A stretch of 64,000 nucleotides of DNA from Alitta virens (GCA_932294295.1 OW028585.1:29620720-29684719); one strand, 5' to 3'; positions 32,527-43,952 are shown, counted from the first letter of the stretch. Translations and numbers: made by a program. Notes: a model not told the origin generated them from the sequence alone.

Positions 32527-35500
32527 GTAAGTGACATAACCCGTAAAAAGCCTACTGCAATAAACTATATTCAAGCCTCAGCCATTTGCACTTAAAGACC
32601 TAATTGTAGTCCAGGGAGTTCCCACGAGATGATGCTTGTGTCGAGTCAATTGTACGCTCCCCTTGGATGACACAGTAAGCTATGCTAGCCGAGGAGCTAA
32701 AATTGTCATTTTTCTTTTTGATTGAAGTAGAATTTACAGGTTAAACAAGCTTACCTGTAAGTGAAGTTTGACCGGAATTCTCTTGATATTCCTTGTAGTC
32801 CAGGAGAGTTTACACACCCACCTCACCCTTCCCTAGTTCTACCTCAAATTCTGACAGCTCCGCTTGAAATATTGACTCGACCCAAGCGTCATCTCGTGTA
32901 AACTCCCCTGGACTAAAAGGAATAGCAACAGAATTCCGGTCAAACTTCACTTACAGGTAAGCTCGTTTAACCTGTAAATTTCAGTGCCGCATGACATCAC
33001 AAAACAATTCAGAGGATTACCTCAAACTGGTAAATTGCAAGTGGCTTAGGCATGAGTAACCTCATTGCTAAGCTGAATTTTTTAGTAATATGTTAAATAT
33101 GTAACGGCAATATATAGTCTATTTAAGATTTAAAACTGTCCTGGGTGGTCTTGAACTTTTTTCACAGATGTAACTTTTTTTTTAAGGGTTTTTCCTGTGG
33201 TGCACTGCACAAAAACATTGTTGTACATTGTAACTGTTTTGTTGCAACTTTGAACTTGCCATTTTATTCAGTACATTTTATGAGACTACTTGGCGCTTAG
33301 TAACCTTCTGAGTCAAATTTTATTACCTCGAGGGCTCTCTGCAACTCTTATGACTTTTCCTTCGGGAATTTGAAAGGGCCTTGGTGGTTTTAATGTTGAA
33401 TAAAACGAGCCATAACTGCCCCCTAAGAAATGTGAACGTGGCAATGTCATGTGGCCGTAGAATATTGTCGTCATGTCATTTCATTCTCTATATTAGTAAT
33501 ACCAAAGTATTACACTTTTTACAATTCATAATAATGGTAAATGCTGGATTATCTGTTGTGGCTTCCACAATTTTGTAATTTTCTTGCAAATATGTCGTAA
33601 GGAATTTTGTCCTAATCATTGCTACTTTCCTTACTTGCAGAATGAAATCCGTGTCAAATGCGAATATCACAACGAAAAAAGGTATGCATTTTCCAAAGAT
33701 GAAATATATATAGTAAATAAACAAAGTATTATTTACCGAAGTAAAATCACATTTTCTATGATGATTTGCAATTTAAACTCTTTCGTATGCGTCGATAAGA
33801 TACATTCGCTCAGTTCTTAATTTCTTCTTTTTTTTAAATACATTTCGTTGGTAATGCTCACGCTCCTTCAAAGTGTCAGCGTTCATTAAAAATATATTTG
33901 CAAATACAAGTTACCTTTCACAATAGCAGAATAGAAAGATAATTTATTGTAAATATATTTCATTATCATTATTCCTAAATGAAAAATAGAAGAAAATGAC
34001 ATTACACATGGAATCGTTACTAAAACCTTCAATTTGTATTGAATTTTCAGAGTGGTCAAACTGGAGCGGCCGTTATTGTTAAATGATCTCAAGAGTAAAA
34101 TAAAAGATTTATATGCACAGGAAATGCTTCTATTCTACCAAACACCGAGCAAGGAGGTTTGTATTAATGGCTACTCCATTTAAAAAAGAGATGGGGGGGG
34201 GGGGGGGGGGAGGACTAGAAAAATGTTTAATCTGTGAGATATAATCAACAGTCTGCATTTTTCTTGCTTTCTTTAACTTCTACGACTATATATATTTCTT
34301 ATTTTTCAACATAAACAGCAATTTGTTGATGTTGTGTAAATTGCTCGTATGTTGTAATGTAAATCTGTCATATTTTACTTAGAACATTCTGTCTATTTGT
34401 TTTCCAGGCGGCGGGTCGAATCGACGATCAAGCATCCTTAGACCAGGCTGTTGAATTAGTCGATCTTAATTTGCGATCACAATGTCTGCATATATACCTG
34501 GAACCAGAAAACAACAAACATAAAACGTCTAATAGTATGGTAAGACCCAAGATCTTAGTAAATTTCATTAAATTTCGAAGTTGTCTTTATTGCCATTAGT
34601 TTTCATTTATAATTTCTTTTTGCTACCATTTATTTTTTGTAACATTATGGTAACATAAATACAATATATGATATGTAAATTTATTTCCATTGTGATACTT
34701 ATATACCTTGTATAATAATTCAAGTGTATAATAAACAATGTATATATTTAAATAACAGAAAAAACACAAAATATAAAATACATTGTTATAAAAGAAACAC
34801 GGCCTGACACTCAGTGCAAGGAAATATTGTTTTTGAAGTAGATGGTCCATACATTTTCTATGGCAAAGACAAAGGCCGATGATTATGTCAATGATCTAAC
34901 TGGTTTTACTTTCGACACAACTTTGTAGGTAAAGAGTACTTTTCTTTTGGCATGGACTATGCAATGTAAAATTTCAGACCGAAAAAATCCTCTTGCGCTC
35001 CAGGGCTATTACTTTTCTTGTCTTGCAATATTGATTTTATGATAATATCACTTAATTTTTGCCTCGCTTGTTGTCTGTGCTTAGATAAGAGATAAAACGC
35101 AAGGTTGAATGCATATGTTCCAATCTGTGCTACCATCAGTTCTCAAATTCATTGAAAAAAAACAACTGATGATTGGCTCAATTTAATCTATATTAGATCA
35201 CTATAATGGTGTCAAAATTAAGATATAAAGATCTTTTTCTTTCTGTTGTTCGTAGGTATTACCAGATGGCATCATCGCAGCCAAACGGTCAGAGTCTCCC
35301 CCTCCTGGGTTTATATCGGAAACGGAGCGAGACAGTCTTTCTCGGAGTTCTTCAAAACTATCTTGCGAAGGGGAGGGACAGTTTATTCCTGAAGAAAACC
35401 AGGTAGCTATGTCTAAACCTGTCACAATTTTTTGTATTGAAGATATTAACGTACGCTAATTGTAGAGACTTGGCCGTACTTTATTGATAAAGGTTCAGCG

Positions 35501-38500
35501 TTGTTCAAATGTATGTCAAGAATACACTAAGCATTGAAATCGCCTGGTATAAGTAATGCATGATTTCTTTCTTGTAGGATTTACAAGGTGCAAAAGACCT
35601 TAATGGCACTCAGTCTGGCAGTAGATCATCTTTAGAAGGGTCATCAGTATTTGGGTAAGTTAAAACTTTTTGAGAATCTTTTTAATTGCAAGGTGGCTGC
35701 AACTTCCTATTAGCCAAATTTAACCTTTGAGGACTAAGGAACCCAAAATTTCGAACATGTAAGACCACATTATCAGCATTCTTAAAGATGAACCAGCCGA
35801 AAACAAACAGTTTTTGCCAATAATTAATGTTTACATTGTAAACATGAGAAGCTGGATTTATGACTTTTGAAGGATGTGTGGCCTCCTGCTTTATGAAAAA
35901 GTATCAATATTTACTAGATACACTTTTCCTTCTTTGATGAGAATTTTTTATGGCTCATTTTCTAGGAGGGGACTTCCGGCAAGAAGTTATTCCACTGACA
36001 GTAATTTTGATGTAAATGGAGGTAAGTTTTAAACATAAAAATATACTTTTGTTTATCTTGGACATATTTTCTACGGGCTGTTCTATTTTTAAAAAAAGGG
36101 TGGGGGGGGGACCAGAAAATTTTCAGACCTCCCCCTCCCACCCCTGATATCCGGTTTTTGACAGACCCCATCCCCGCTTTTTCTTATATTAAGATATTGG
36201 GAAAGTACTGGTCAACCACTCCCTCGCTTTTTTAAAAATTTTCTGCTCCTCCCCCCCCCCCCCCCCCTTCTCTTTTTTAAATGGAAAAGCCCTAATATAT
36301 ATATATATATATATGCACAAAGACTAATTAAATAAGTAGACTTTTTGTGTTTAACAGTACTGTTTTGGACTGTGGGGTAATGTGTGTTACTTTAGCAAAA
36401 TACTGGAAAAAACTAAGTTTATGTTCTTCATTATACACAGAATGTCAGTGTGATAAATTTTGTTAATTGTACTGCAATGAAATCTGTTATGTTTGTCATA
36501 TTTTATTGTCCATTGTTTCAGAGATTAAAATGGGGACGTACCCGCGTTCTAAGAACTTTTCAATAGATTCCTTAACGTCACATGGTGGAACGTATCCAAG
36601 GGCTCGGGGTTACTCAGACTTGAGTCAAGGTTCACCAACTGGTAAGTTTACCAAAAACAAATTTCCAGTTGTGGTTTCATTATAAGGTCAAGGCTATCCA
36701 ACAAGCCCAGCTCATCATGTGGATAAATTTGTCTATTCACTGATCTATGGGGCTTGTTGGTTAGATGTATAGGCTATTCTAAAAGCTCACGGCTAGTTGG
36801 ACAGAGAGTAATGTTACTATTCACCTAGCCAAGATTTTGTGTAGTTCATTTGAGTGATCACAGGGGGAAGCACAGTCAATCGTTATGGCCCCCTAGTGGA
36901 ATTTTGAGAATATATTTGCTATCTATCTAGTTTGGAACAGCAATTAGCCAATGCAGTACAATGCAATGCCATGTATTGTTAAAGTATTCACAGGTGGTCA
37001 AGAAACATTTGTATGTCATAGTTGTGGATGATTGTATGTCGTCTTCAATAGTAGCGCTTTGTCGAGAAATTATATGATTATATATATACTAGGGTTAGTA
37101 TATTGCTTTTATTATAGCTGTCATAGCAATTGGAATAATTAAGTAGATTGGACGCAAGTAATGGCAAATCGGTCTCAAAACTGACATCGATTATTCGGTA
37201 AGCTGTTCGATTCGATAATTTTTAAATCGAATTATTTTTTTCCATGGACTGACAACAAATGCAAGGAAGCGTGAAAACGTTCGATTGCTTCAATTTTCTC
37301 ATTTTTCAACACTAGCATTGATTATCGGCTCTTACTTTGTTTTGCCGACGACAATCGATTAAGAGCTGTGATTTGAGGATTTGGTACATCTACAAACAGT
37401 AGTATAGGTCACCATATTCCATTGAGGCTAGTAAAGACCAATAATAAGGAAACAGTATAATTATTACACCTTTTTCTCGCAGGACGGCAAACTTACCCCA
37501 GACAAAAGCGAGACAGCCCCCACCCATCTCTTCAGTTGTTCACAAAAACCAGTTCCAGCAACAGCGACCTCGGAGCAAACGACTATGAGTCTGCGGAAGG
37601 AAAGAAGCAACTTGACAGATTAGAGAGCCGGTTTTCCAGTTCTCAGACTAAATGTAAGTCTAGTGTAATTTACAACCATGTGTGTTTATATGGTTGGAAA
37701 TCGAGTAATATTTAGTGCAATATATGTAGTATTTATTTTGTGTAATTGATAAACAGATTTAAAAACATGAATTGTTAAAAATTTATAAAAATATTAGGCC
37801 GAAAGGATCGAATACAACTACTACCAATGAATGTGCTCTATTATTGGGTCCTTAGGTGTGAATGCCAACGGAATAAGCTGTTTTTATTGGCTGTTGAGCT
37901 GCTTATTCTGTGGTGCAGTTGTATTCGATACTTCGGCCAAGTATGAAAATTATAATGTCAGTAAGTAGAAATATAAGAAATCATCTCATGAATGTCTTTA
38001 ATTGTTACACCGAGCAGAGACATGGAATTGTCTTTACACAACAATAGTGCACAAACTTTTGATTATATGAATATATGATATTGAACAGATTGCCGAATCT
38101 TGCCTTACATTTAATATAAATTTAAATGTGAACCTAACAGGTCAACCTGACCTTCAAGTACAATACTTACACCCTCTCTTACCTGGCCACCAGGTGGCGG
38201 AGCTTAAAGCCCTTTTGGTGGTTCCAGTGGGACCATTATAAAATTGTGTGATATAAATATTCCTGATTCTATTACAATGTCATTACTTTTCATTTCAGCT
38301 CCGCAAGCTCCGTCGAACTGGAAGAAGGGCAAAAGTTTAGGGTCAGGGGCGTTTGGTCAAGTATACATATGCAATGACATCGACACTGGACGCATACTGG
38401 CCGTCAAAGAGGTCAAGCTGGACTTCGTAGGGACCGCAACTCAGGAGGCCTCTAAGGTAATGGCGGAAACACTGAAAGAAGATTACTTATTTATTATATC

Positions 38501-41499
38501 CTAGTATAGTATTACCAAGAAATTAAGTTATCTATCATTTATTAAATTAAGTTATCTGAATTGGCAATTTCAACCTCTGCTTCTTAAATTTTTTTAATGT
38601 TATCAATGAATAACTTAGTCATCACCGATAAAACCTAATTACTCATTTTCTATCATTTGTTCATATCTTTGGTATGGTTAGGTATGGGTTAATTGTAAAT
38701 TATGTCAAATTTAAATGTTAAATAGTGTTTGATATTACAGTTACTTTTGTCTATTCTGTATTCGCACTGTACTACGAGTTAGAAATTAAGACAGATTTAA
38801 TATGATTAGCAAACCGAAGCAGATCTAATGATCACATAATAAAGCTACTTTTTTGTTATGAATTTATAACAAGTATGATCCTGAATAATTATGAATTGCA
38901 GGTTCATGGTTCTAATCAAATAAACATCTTAATTTCAGGAAGTCAAGGCCTTGATGGTAGAAATACAGTTATTGAAATCCATTAATCATCCTCATATTGT
39001 ACAGTATATCGGAAGCAAGGAAGATAAGGAGAACTACGTGCTCTCTATTTTCCTGGAGTATATGCCTGGGGTATGTACAAAATTATAGGGATATCACTCT
39101 TCTAGTTCAGTTAATTATCTAGCATTGTGTACTGTACATGTGTGCATTTATGTAACACTTACTTCAATATAATAATTTGATGGATAGCTACTTAAAACTT
39201 GTCTGTTCTTTCCATGGTGCATTTCGAGTGATATTCACTGGTGGTGTTAGATCTAACTTTGCATGCAGAAATTAACAAAATATCCACCAGGTGGTGGGCT
39301 AGTCTATTTTGTAGACTGAAGTACCATTCACGGAATGCAGATATTTCATTATCAAATAAAAGTATTATACTTTCAATAGAACAATGTGTAAAATATTTAC
39401 AATAGAACAATGTATAAAATACTTACAATAAAACAATGTATAAATATATATATGTTGGGAAACAGAGAATTTTGTTTATATTAATCAGATGTAAAAAATG
39501 TGTTTTAATTTTGATGATTTTATATTTCAGGGATCTATTAAAGATCAATTAACAACTTATGGTGCATTAAATGAAAATGTTTGTCGCAAATACACAAGGC
39601 AACTTCTTATGGGTCTGTCTTACTTGCATGAAAATTGTATAGTCCACAGAGACATCAAAGGTAAGATGTTTTAGAATATTATATGCCTACTACAGTAAAT
39701 ATGTTACAAGTGAAAATGCAAATCCATTGTGAAACTGAAAGTATACAAGCTGATTTTGAATTTATTTCACAATAAAAGAAAAGAAAAATTTTAATTTTAC
39801 ACTTGGCGACATTAAAATTTGCCATGTCACTGATATTTGCAACTATTAGGGTTGTCATGGATATGCCGTATATTGATGAATCGAGAAAGTATCGATATCG
39901 AAAAATCCACAAAATCCATGTTTCGATTCTTTGTTTATCCCCTATAATTGTACATTTTTGTGCATTGATGAGCATTTGGCTTTAGTCCCCCATCCGAAAC
40001 TGCAAACTGATTGCCCAAGAGATTGTCTTAATAGTTATCATATTTAAAGGCAAATGATTTCATGATGACTTGGGAGTTATATTCCTGTGACTATAGGGAT
40101 TCCATTTCTAACTGGGAATGCTGATAATACAAAATTTGCGCAATTTTGCGCTATTGCAATATTGAAAGTTGAATACAGATATTGATGTCAAATGAAATTT
40201 TTTTTATCGATGATGACCCTAGCAACTATCGATACTTCAGAAGACACTTTCTTAGATGCCTGTCAGTCAGTGTTAGAGCATTGCGAGGGATGCGAGGTTT
40301 TGGAATTGATTTGAGGTAAAGGAACCTTTACAATAAAATTTTCTGATTGATAACTTTGTCGTATTCCAGGTGCCAATGTATTACGAGATGCTCAAGGCAA
40401 CATTAAATTAGGTGATTTCGGAGCATCAAAGCGACTTCAAGCCATTGCTACGGCAACAGGGATGAAGTCTGTGGTTGGAACGCCTTACTGGATGTCACCA
40501 GAGGTCATGAATGGTCAGAGATATGGGAGAAAAGCTGACATCTGGTGAGTAACTATGGAATGATCTGATAGCAGCTCGCATGAGACATTAACTTGATCAG
40601 AACTATATTGTTAAGAGGTTTGTGTTGAGGTGAGTGAAAGACTAAAAACCTTGCCGCTTAGTCCTACCGTGGCACAGTTATATGGCATGGCTTGTTGGAA
40701 AACTGCTCAAAATTGAGGGCTTAGTGCAGTATAGCGGACCCAAATCTATGCCCATATTTGGCGTCCATTAAAAATGATATTTTATCAAATATTGCACAAG
40801 TTTGAAGTTCTAGTACAACATTTGGTGAAGAATAGCGGCGGTTTGGGGGCGGAAGCCCCCTAGAAAAAGCAAAAATAAACTCTTTACCATGAATATGAAA
40901 ACCGCCGTCATAACTAAATTAGTTTGTGACGTCGTCAATAGATTTCAAGCACTTTTATGTCATAGGCCTGGCAAAGAGGCTCGTTAAATATGGTCATAAA
41001 TCTGGGTCTGCTATACTGCACTTTTTCCAAAATTGATCTCATTATTGCGCCAAAAGAGATCCTATTACATTGGAATTTTAGTTTATTCATATGATATGGT
41101 TAAATTATGATGGTAAAACTTGACTAATCAAAACAATATAATGTAAAAATGTTTTCCATTTCACTGTCATTTCAAGGACCTTAATTGGTTGTGTAAAAAT
41201 TGATGATGCAATTCATGGTAATATTTTATTATAAATAATGTTGTCAATTTCATTGTCATTTCAGGAGTCTCGGTTGCACCATTATAGAAATGCTAACGTC
41301 ATTTCCGCCCTGGCACGAGTTTGAAACAATGGCGGCGATTTACAGGATCGCTACGTGCGAATATAACGCTCAATATACCCTCCCTCCCTCATCCTCTGAT
41401 CTCGCTCACGATATTCTTAAATGTTGTTTACAAGAACCTGAGAAACGTCAAACGGCGCAGCTCTTATTACAACACAGGTTTTGTCTGGAGTTTAGGTAA
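32426..41499 (+). CDS. MAP3K2/3-like: MEKK2/MEKK3-type MAP kinase kinase kinase, 14 exons, 5' end missing
   Basis: Joining 14 exons (listed separately) gives 592 residues plus stop; vertebrate MEKK2/3 are about 620. By family knowledge this cytoplasmic Ser/Thr kinase phosphorylates MAP2Ks (MEK5, MKK4/7) in the ERK5, JNK and p38 cascades, with PB1 pairing it to MEK5. Seen in the translation (numbered from the first in-window codon): PB1 domain about 34-118, starting NEIRVKCEY; a Ser/Pro-rich linker with ESPPPGF and FIPE motifs and two GTYPR motifs as in MEKK2/3; kinase domain about 324-590 with Gly loop GSGAFGQV (331-338), Lys353, alpha-C Glu377, HRD 452-454, DFG 472-474 and GTPYWMSPE 493-501. 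All catalytic residues are present, so it should be active. All 13 introns are GT-AG with matching phases. The first exon here opens with two bases of a split codon, so the start codon lies in an unfound upstream exon. MAP3K2 versus MAP3K3 cannot be separated; it may predate their split. Confidence 0.96.
32731..32981. repeat. Foldback element in MAP3K2/3-like intron
   Basis: Arms of about 83 bp (32731-32813 and 32897-32981), AATTTACAGGTTAAACAAGC ... with a few mismatches, including CCTGTAAGTGAAGTTTGACC. It lies in the first intron of the window. A degenerate outer copy (TAGTCCAGGGAGTTCCCACG) is at 32608. Confidence 0.85.
33641..33681 (+). CDS. MAP3K2/3-like exon 2 (PB1 start)
   Basis: A 41-nt microexon between TTGCAG and GTATGC. 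It encodes [13 protein letters not shown] and the first two bases of Arg. It matches the first PB1 strand of MEKK2/3 (RVKFEH.GEKR). Too short for an ordinary ORF search. Confidence 0.93.
34051..34156 (+). CDS. MAP3K2/3-like exon 3 (PB1 middle)
   Basis: Acceptor TTTCAG, donor GTTTGT. One base completes the split Arg, then 35 codons (residues 48-82) covering the PB1 helix and the following strand. Ends at phase 0. Confidence 0.93.
34408..34539 (+). CDS. MAP3K2/3-like exon 4 (PB1 end)
   Basis: Acceptor TTCCAG, donor GTAAGA, 44 whole codons. Contains [16 protein letters not shown], matching the QDDLDKAVELLD segment at the end of the MEKK PB1 domain. Confidence 0.95.
35256..35402 (+). CDS. MAP3K2/3-like exon 5 (linker, SPPPGF motif)
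   Basis: Acceptor CGTAG, donor GTAGCT, 49 whole codons. Contains RSESPPPGF and EGQFIPE, counterparts of the RSSPPPGY and EGEFIPE motifs in vertebrate MEKK2/3. The Ser-rich stretch between them is a likely phosphorylation region (inference). Confidence 0.94.
35578..35654 (+). CDS. MAP3K2/3-like exon 6 (linker)
   Basis: Acceptor TTGTAG, donor GTAAGT; 25 codons plus two bases of a Gly. Ser/Gly-rich ([10 protein letters not shown]), like the SGSGSCPSLD segment of MEKK2. Assigned by phase and position. Confidence 0.88.
35966..36021 (+). CDS. MAP3K2/3-like exon 7 (linker microexon)
   Basis: A 56-nt exon between TTCTAG and GTAAGT. Encodes [18 protein letters not shown], which aligns with the MPRAQSYPDN segment of MEKK2/3. 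Ends with one base of a split Glu. Confidence 0.9.
36060..36320. repeat. Low-complexity poly-G, poly-C and (TA)n tract in intron
   Basis: G10 near 36102, C-rich near 36130, C16 near 36250 and (TA)n near 36298, with GTTTTTGACAGACCCCATCC between. It resembles an eroded G/C-ended element like that at 31730. Confidence 0.55.
36522..36641 (+). CDS. MAP3K2/3-like exon 8 (two GTYPR motifs)
   Basis: Acceptor TTTCAG, donor GTAAGT. 39 codons between split ones, with KMGTYPRS and GGTYPRA. Vertebrate MEKK2/3 have one GGTYPRR here; the second copy suggests a local duplication. Confidence 0.93.
37483..37653 (+). CDS. MAP3K2/3-like exon 9 (linker before kinase)
   Basis: Acceptor CTCGCAG, donor GTAAGT, 56 codons between split ones. 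Opens [11 protein letters not shown], aligning with GRKTFPRARR of MEKK2, then a Ser-rich stretch. Ends with one base of a split Ser. Confidence 0.93.
38299..38456 (+). CDS. MAP3K2/3-like exon 10 (kinase Gly loop and catalytic Lys)
   Basis: Acceptor ATTTCAG, donor GTAATG, 52 whole codons after the split Ser. Contains [20 protein letters not shown] and AVKEVKLDF: the ATP-binding Gly loop and catalytic Lys353. Confidence 0.97.
38939..39070 (+). CDS. MAP3K2/3-like exon 11 (kinase alpha-C to hinge)
   Basis: Acceptor ATTTCAG, donor GTATGT, 44 codons. Contains [18 protein letters not shown] with the salt-bridge Glu of helix C, and IFLEYMPG at the hinge. Confidence 0.97.
39531..39660 (+). CDS. MAP3K2/3-like exon 12 (HRD catalytic loop)
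   Basis: Acceptor ATTTCAG, donor GTAAGA. Begins [17 protein letters not shown] and ends IVHRDIK plus one base of a Gly. Holds the catalytic Asp454. Confidence 0.97.
39847..40221. mobile_element. hAT-type MITE in MAP3K2/3-like intron
   Basis: 375 bp. Ends TAGGGTTGTCAT and ATGATGACCCTA (imperfect inverted). Flanked by exact 8-bp duplication GCAACTAT (39839-39846, 40222-40229). Noncoding. Confidence 0.92.
40370..40544 (+). CDS. MAP3K2/3-like exon 13 (DFG and activation loop)
   Basis: Acceptor TTCCAG, donor GTGAGT. Contains [19 protein letters not shown] and [13 protein letters not shown]. The activation-loop stretch [15 protein letters not shown] holds the expected phosphorylatable Thr/Ser sites. 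Ends two bases into Trp515. Confidence 0.97.
40717..41027. mobile_element. Mutator-like MITE in MAP3K2/3-like intron
   Basis: About 311 bp with inverted repeats of some 40 bp (AGTGCAGTATAGCGGACCCA at 40723; the complement ends at 41022). Flanked by a 9-bp direct repeat CAAAATTGA (40708-40716, 41028-41036). 9-bp duplications are typical of Mutator-like elements. Confidence 0.8.
41265..41499 (+). CDS. MAP3K2/3-like exon 14 (C-terminal lobe and stop)
   Basis: Acceptor ATTTCAG; one base completes Trp, then [20 protein letters not shown] through MAAIYRIAT to the stop TAA at 41497-41499. The WSLGCT and PPW..FE.MAAI.+IAT motifs are diagnostic of MEKK2/3. The end (HRFCLEFR) corresponds to the short vertebrate tail. 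Confidence 0.97.
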
Positions 41500-42384
41500 C
41501 GCGAGGTGTGAACTCTGACCCCAAGAGAATGTAATCGTATATTTTGTCATGGTATATACTGTGTATAATGTAATTCTTAACGAGCTTGCATTGTGCTTTT
41601 TGTAAGATATTTGTAATATATTTCATACAATTGTATGTATCTGTATACACAATGTTTTTTGTGTGTAGTTGTTGCGAAAGACTATATCACTTTTTCTTTT
41701 TGTCCGTCATGAGAAATCTTAAAACTATCAAAGTAGTTATCATTTTTATCTAAAAGCTGAGGATACCATTTTGTGACAAAGTGTTAATTTGATGCCAAAT
41801 ACTTGGTAGACCAGACTTTTAATCCATTGCGGAACTTTCCCAAATATAAAACCATCTTTTGATTAGCTTTACCTTAAAAATTAATGTCTGTTTACTTTTA
41901 AATCACGAACCAAGATTATTGTTTGAACTAAATCTGATAGTTATAGAGCAATAGGAAACTACATACTTACAAATTTGATAACTACCCAAATTGGCTAATT
42001 GATAATTACAATGACTTTGACAAATTTATTCGCTCAATCATTACATTTGAAAAGGAGAGCAAAATATTCAGTATATGTTAAAAGTCACCATTTTTCGGTG
42101 AAAGTTCAGGTTTGCCCATTTCCAATGACTACATCTAGTGAAATCCAATAAGCATTATTGCATATTTATATCATGCTTTAACTGCTAAATGACCTATGGT
42201 ATAAATTATCATGGTAAAAACATTTATTGCTGAACATACCGGCATTTAAAGTACACATGTTATTAATTTATTCTTATCTAACAAACATTTTAAGAATAAT
42301 GCCCTCACTGAAAGATGTGAAATTATAGGAAAATGGTCTTCTCGCAAAATTTTTTGGTTCTGTTTAAAAAAGTTCATATCCACA
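41500..42384 (+). other. Probable 3' UTR of the MAP3K2/3-like gene
   Basis: AT-rich, no coding frame. Starts directly after the stop codon. No strong AATAAA was noted nearby; an AATAAA at 45398-45403 is one possible distant polyadenylation signal, so the true 3' end is open. Confidence 0.45.
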
Positions 42385-42386
42385 TA

Positions 42387-42706
42387 CAGCAGTTTTCGAG
42401 GGGGCTTCGCTGACTGGACCATCAGAAAACCATTTAGAGACAGTTGAAAAGTTCGATTAGAAGAGAAGTCCAACATATGTGATGTCGTTAACCAACATAT
42501 AGTGCAGTTACTGTGGTCATCTGGTCTTGGAGAATATGAAAATAGCATTCAATTTGGGCCATTTAGGGTTGTGGGATAAACACGTTCCAAATCGGGATAA
42601 AACTGAGGGTCCTAATGTCAATTTAATGACATAAACATTGTCTTATCGATCCGTCTCCAAATGTTGTTCTGAAGATTCAGTAACGATGCCCCCTCGAAAA
42701 CTGCTG
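42387..42706. mobile_element. TA-flanked MITE, CAGCAGTTTT family, copy 1
   Basis: 320 bp with a perfect 19-bp terminal inverted repeat (left CAGCAGTTTTCGAGGGGGC at 42387; its complement ends at 42706), flanked by TA on both sides. No coding capacity. TA duplication and size fit a Tc1/mariner-type MITE. Confidence 0.85.
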
Positions 42707-42906
42707 TAATTATGGACATATGTAAATCCTAGGAAACCCTATATCTTGTCCACTAATGATATGATTGGCATCGTTAACATTTTATTTTGAAATCTTGTGA
42801 CTGCTGTTCAAAAATATTAAGCTCAAATTTGTCAAAAACAGTTTCATTAGTCAAACAGTGTAACAACTGCTGAGTTTTATGCGGTTACTGTGGAATTTGG
42901 TTATTA

Positions 42907-43227
42907 CAGCAGTTTTAGAGCGAGCATGGACAGTTGCGTCTTCAGAACGACTTTTCAGACTGATTGAAACCTTTGATAAAAATGCTATAATCACCCCTAC
43001 ATCTGGGCAATAACTTTGTTTTCACCTCTTTTGACCAAAGTCCAGCCCTTTTCTGTACAGTTGTAATGCTATTTCTGTATCTTCTCCACTATTAGCCTGT
43101 ATAGCACAGACAAGTATTTTATGACAAGGACATTAAGAATGGGCCAGAAAGTTGGTCAATTACTTTACAATCTTTCTGATCTGTCTGTTTCACCCCTGAA
43201 CTGTCCATGCTCGCTCTAAAACTGCTG
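42907..43227. mobile_element. TA-flanked MITE, CAGCAGTTTT family, copy 2
   Basis: 321 bp with a perfect 29-bp terminal inverted repeat, also beginning CAGCAGTTTT (then AGAGCGAGCATGG), flanked by TA on both sides. Same length and outer 10 bp as the copy 200 bp upstream, but inner bases of the repeat differ, so they are related subfamilies. Confidence 0.87.
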
Positions 43228-43950
43228 TAAGTGTTAAATTGGGGTTTTATTATGATTTCAATAACGGTTTTTAATGGTAAGTTACGTAAAGACATGCATT
43301 ATTGAGATAATTCTCAAAGCTGCATTGATATGCAATGTATACTTTACTTAATAATCAAAACTGACCTTTCCATATTATTTTTCTACTCATTGTATATTAA
43401 ATATTAAATTTATCCAATCCTAACTTACTGTCCCACTTTTATTTACTATATTTATTCTTTAAAAAATATGCCTTGCAAAGCAAATTCTTAAATTTTTTCA
43501 CAATATTGAAATTGCTGATTCTCTTCACAATACAAAGTCTCATTAGTTTTCTAACATAATTCAGTGTGATAAATCGGTGAATATCAATTTAGTGATTAGT
43601 ATGTAACAGAAAACAAAAAGGAAATGAGATAATCATACGTTTGTTATTTTTGGACATGTACTACTCATTGTGTTAAAGTAATATAACAAGTAATTGTTCT
43701 CCTTTTACTTGTAGCTTTCGAAGTTGTTTGACACAACTGGTCACACACTCTTATGTAGTTTGTTACATATTTGTACGTAATTGTATGATATTGGTGAACT
43801 TAATATTCAATGTGTATCTTATGTTTCATTTTAACTGTGCTTCGAGCTTCAGAGTTGTATGTAATGTAATGTAATGTAAATGAATTTACATTTTGGGATG
43901 ATTTCTGAAATGTTAGCACACTGAATATTATTTGCGTAAGCTTGTAAGAG
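43228..43950. other. AT-rich noncoding stretch
   Basis: No coding frame or repeat family recognised apart from a short TGTAATGTAATG microrepeat near 43860. Confidence 0.5.
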
Positions 43951-43952
43951 TA

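Noticed and set aside
37180..37345. Possible hAT element from ATCGATTATTCGGTAAG and TGATTATCGGCTC words
   Set aside because: No terminal inverted repeat or target duplication could be matched.
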